Under the pieces are notes generated by a model. The model saw only the letters and a program-made list of their open reading frames with translations, had not been told where the DNA came from and did not search any database. 6,062 nt of DNA from JAVVUJ01 sp964582545 (GTDB lineage: Bacteria > Bacillota > Clostridia > Peptostreptococcales > Anaerovoracaceae). The stretch is from positions 1 through 6,062 of the forward strand of contig CAZOSB010000061.1 in NCBI GenBank assembly GCA_964582545.1. Direction: 5' to 3'. Position numbers and translations under genes: made by a program. Shown piece by piece: positions 4,372-6,062 of the stretch; position 1 is the first letter of the stretch; the number at the start of each line of letters is the position of its first letter.

Positions 4372-6062
4372 ATGGAAGAATTAAAAACCAAGCCTATAGG
4401 GGTAAGAATTGAAGAAATATCAAAGGTGATTACGGACAAAATATCCGAAATCATCGATATGGAAAAACTGTCCAAGGATCGAAGCTATATCCTCGAGCTA
4501 CAGGAGACTATCTTAAAACCCATGTTGATAGACAATATGAAACAAATAGATGAAGAGGATCTGTTGTGTCAGGTCTATTTTCAAATTACTCCCAACGCAA
4601 CACCACAGTTAGGATTAGACGAGTTTTGTGCAGGTGTTTGCTTTGAAAATTTAGGAAAATGGAAAACTTGTGAACATAACTTATCGTATATTAAAGACTT
4701 TCGACCGGATAATCAGTTTCTAAAATGGTGGTATTTTGAAAGCATCCGGTTGGGAATCGGCGGATTCACCAGAGCCTATTTCGACCCTTATCTTAAGATG
4801 GATGTGGTGACTTACAGTATACCAGCTTACAGTAAAGATGGTTTCCTGATTGGAGTTTTGGGCATAGATTTAGATTACTCGGATTTTACAGATATTATGA
4901 AAAAAAGATTAGTGGAAAATATTCGGGAAGATATCGAAAAGATCAAGAAAGAGCACGAGTTAATCGGTACGAGCAACATGTTGAGCAATCAATATTTGGA
5001 TGTCAATACCTTTGAAATCATCAGCGGTAACGATATCTTTGATGGTCTGCCCTCCCAAAGCGTTGAAATGAACTCCATCATGCCTTCCATTTTAAAAGCT
5101 TCCATAAGTGATGCAAACGTTCTTCTTCAAGGAGAAACGGGAGTTGGTAAAGATTTTATCGCCACATTTATCCATGAAAAATCGAAGTTTTCTAAGGGTT
5201 CGTTGATCAATGTGAACTGCTGCGCTCTGCCTGAAAATCTAATCGAATCAGAATTTTTCGGATATGGCAAAGGAGCCTTTACCGGGGCAAAATCCGAAGG
5301 AAAAGCAGGTTATTTTGAGGCCGCAAACAACGGCACTATCATATTAAATGAAATCGGTGATCTTTCTTTACATATGCAGGCAAAATTTCTCAATGTCATT
5401 CAAGAAAAAGAAGTGATTCGCATCGGAGAGACAAAAAAAAGACCTAGCAATTTCAGGCTTATTGCCATCACCAATAAAAATTTACAAACTTTAGTGGCTC
5501 AAAATAAGTTTAGAGAGGATTTATATTATAGGTTGCATGTCCTTCCCATTACAATCCCCCCTTTGAGAAAAAGAAAAGAGGATCTCTTTTCTCTGCTGAA
5601 TGTATTCTTGGCTAGAAACATTGAAAAATACAATGTTAAGAAAAGATTTTCCGTAGACTTAGTCTCCTTTCTCATGAAGTATGATTGGCCCGGAAATATC
5701 CGAGAATTGGAAAACCTTATAGAGAGGTTGGTGCTGAATTCCGCCTATACCCTTATAACCGAGGCAGATTTACCTAAAGAATTCGTTGAAAAATTAAATT
5801 CTTTTCATGAAGATGCTAAAAAATATGAGGATCCCATTACTGTGGTGCAGGAAACCCGGAATATAAACACTTTCAATGATCAACTCAATAACTCCTATGG
5901 TCAAATCGATAATTCCAAGAATCAAACAACCCTTCCAAATGATCAAGATAAGGACTTAAAAAGTGTAAGAGAACAATATGAAGCGAACCTAATCAGAGAA
6001 ACCTATCACCAATTGGGCAGTTCCTACAAAGTCGCAAAAGCCTTAGGAATCAGTCAAACTCA
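4372..6062 (+). CDS. Sigma-54-dependent activator with N-terminal Cache sensor, 3' end outside window
   Basis: Five hundred and sixty-three codons are visible, lacking perhaps the last 10-20. Residues 1-180 read as a dCache-type sensor: an N-terminal helical part (1-63), then W-W-Y (119-121), A-Y-F-D-P-Y (135-140), Y-S-I-P-A-Y (148-153) and G-V-L-G-I-D (161-166). No transmembrane segment is present, so the sensor should be cytoplasmic. A helical linker (about 172-200) precedes the AAA+ domain (about 230-465): Walker A G-E-T-G-V-G-K (254-260), the sigma-54 contact loop G-A-F-T-G-A (301-306), Walker B I-I-L-N-E-I-G-D (323-330) with Asn326 where Asp is usual, arginine-finger region F-R-E-D-L-Y-Y-R-L (380-388), and W-P-G-N-I-R-E-L-E-N (439-448). 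An Asn/Gln-rich linker (about 484-533) leads to a Fis-type helix-turn-helix whose start is visible (536-563). It should bind DNA upstream of the divergent amidohydrolase and use ATP to open sigma-54 polymerase there. The ligand is unknown. Confidence 0.9.
   Translation, partial: MEELKTKPIGVRIEEISKVITDKISEIIDMEKLSKDRSYILELQETILKPMLIDNMKQIDEEDLLCQVYFQITPNATPQLGLDEFCAGVCFENLGKWKTCEHNLSYIKDFRPDNQFLKWWYFESIRLGIGGFTRAYFDPYLKMDVVTYSIPAYSKDGFLIGVLGIDLDYSDFTDIMKKRLVENIREDIEKIKKEHELIGTSNMLSNQYLDVNTFEIISGNDIFDGLPSQSVEMNSIMPSILKASISDANVLLQGETGVGKDFIATFIHEKSKFSKGSLINVNCCALPENLIESEFFGYGKGAFTGAKSEGKAGYFEAANNGTIILNEIGDLSLHMQAKFLNVIQEKEVIRIGETKKRPSNFRLIAITNKNLQTLVAQNKFREDLYYRLHVLPITIPPLRKRKEDLFSLLNVFLARNIEKYNVKKRFSVDLVSFLMKYDWPGNIRELENLIERLVLNSAYTLITEADLPKEFVEKLNSFHEDAKKYEDPITVVQETRNINTFNDQLNNSYGQIDNSKNQTTLPNDQDKDLKSVREQYEANLIRETYHQLGSSYKVAKALGISQT

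Overview
The window looks like chromosome from a low-GC Gram-positive anaerobe, most likely a member of the Clostridia or Tissierellia. This rests on AT-rich sequence, strong AGGAGG-type ribosome binding sites, a YfcC/DcuC-type carrier, a sigma-54 activator with clostridial character and a short Lys-rich lipoprotein signal peptide. It cannot be placed to genus from this sequence.

Layout. On the minus strand, read right to left from about 4.2 kb, are a YtcJ-type metal-dependent amidohydrolase (start 4145, cut by a gap), a run of exactly 100 N (2544-2643), a six-helix membrane protein resembling ABC-2 permeases (5' end lost in the gap), a complete YfcC-family transporter (1696-167), and the first 21 codons of a lipoprotein at the left edge (63-1). 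On the plus strand, divergent from the amidohydrolase and running off the right edge, is a sigma-54-dependent transcriptional activator (4372 onward). It was identified by translating the sequence directly, because it has no stop codon inside the window. Its sensor half reads as a Cache domain without membrane segments.

Regulation. The 226-base divergent intergenic region is information-rich. It carries a well-spaced sigma-54 -24/-12 promoter aimed at the amidohydrolase (4215-4200, minus), a near-consensus sigma-70 promoter for the activator (4291-4319, plus), a 9+9 bp inverted repeat lying over that -10 box about 135 bp upstream of the sigma-54 start, and further repeated half-sites. The inferred circuit is as follows: the Cache-AAA+ protein is made from a sigma-70 promoter that it may itself repress, senses a small molecule in the cytoplasm, and switches on the sigma-54 promoter for the hydrolase and perhaps the downstream transporter. 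A reasonable but unproven role is uptake and hydrolysis of an N-acylated or amide-linked amino acid or similar compound.

Main points of interest: a soluble Cache domain fused to a sigma-54 activator, Asn in place of the usual Walker B Asp in that activator, and the unresolved gap, which truncates two genes and could hide others such as an ABC ATPase.
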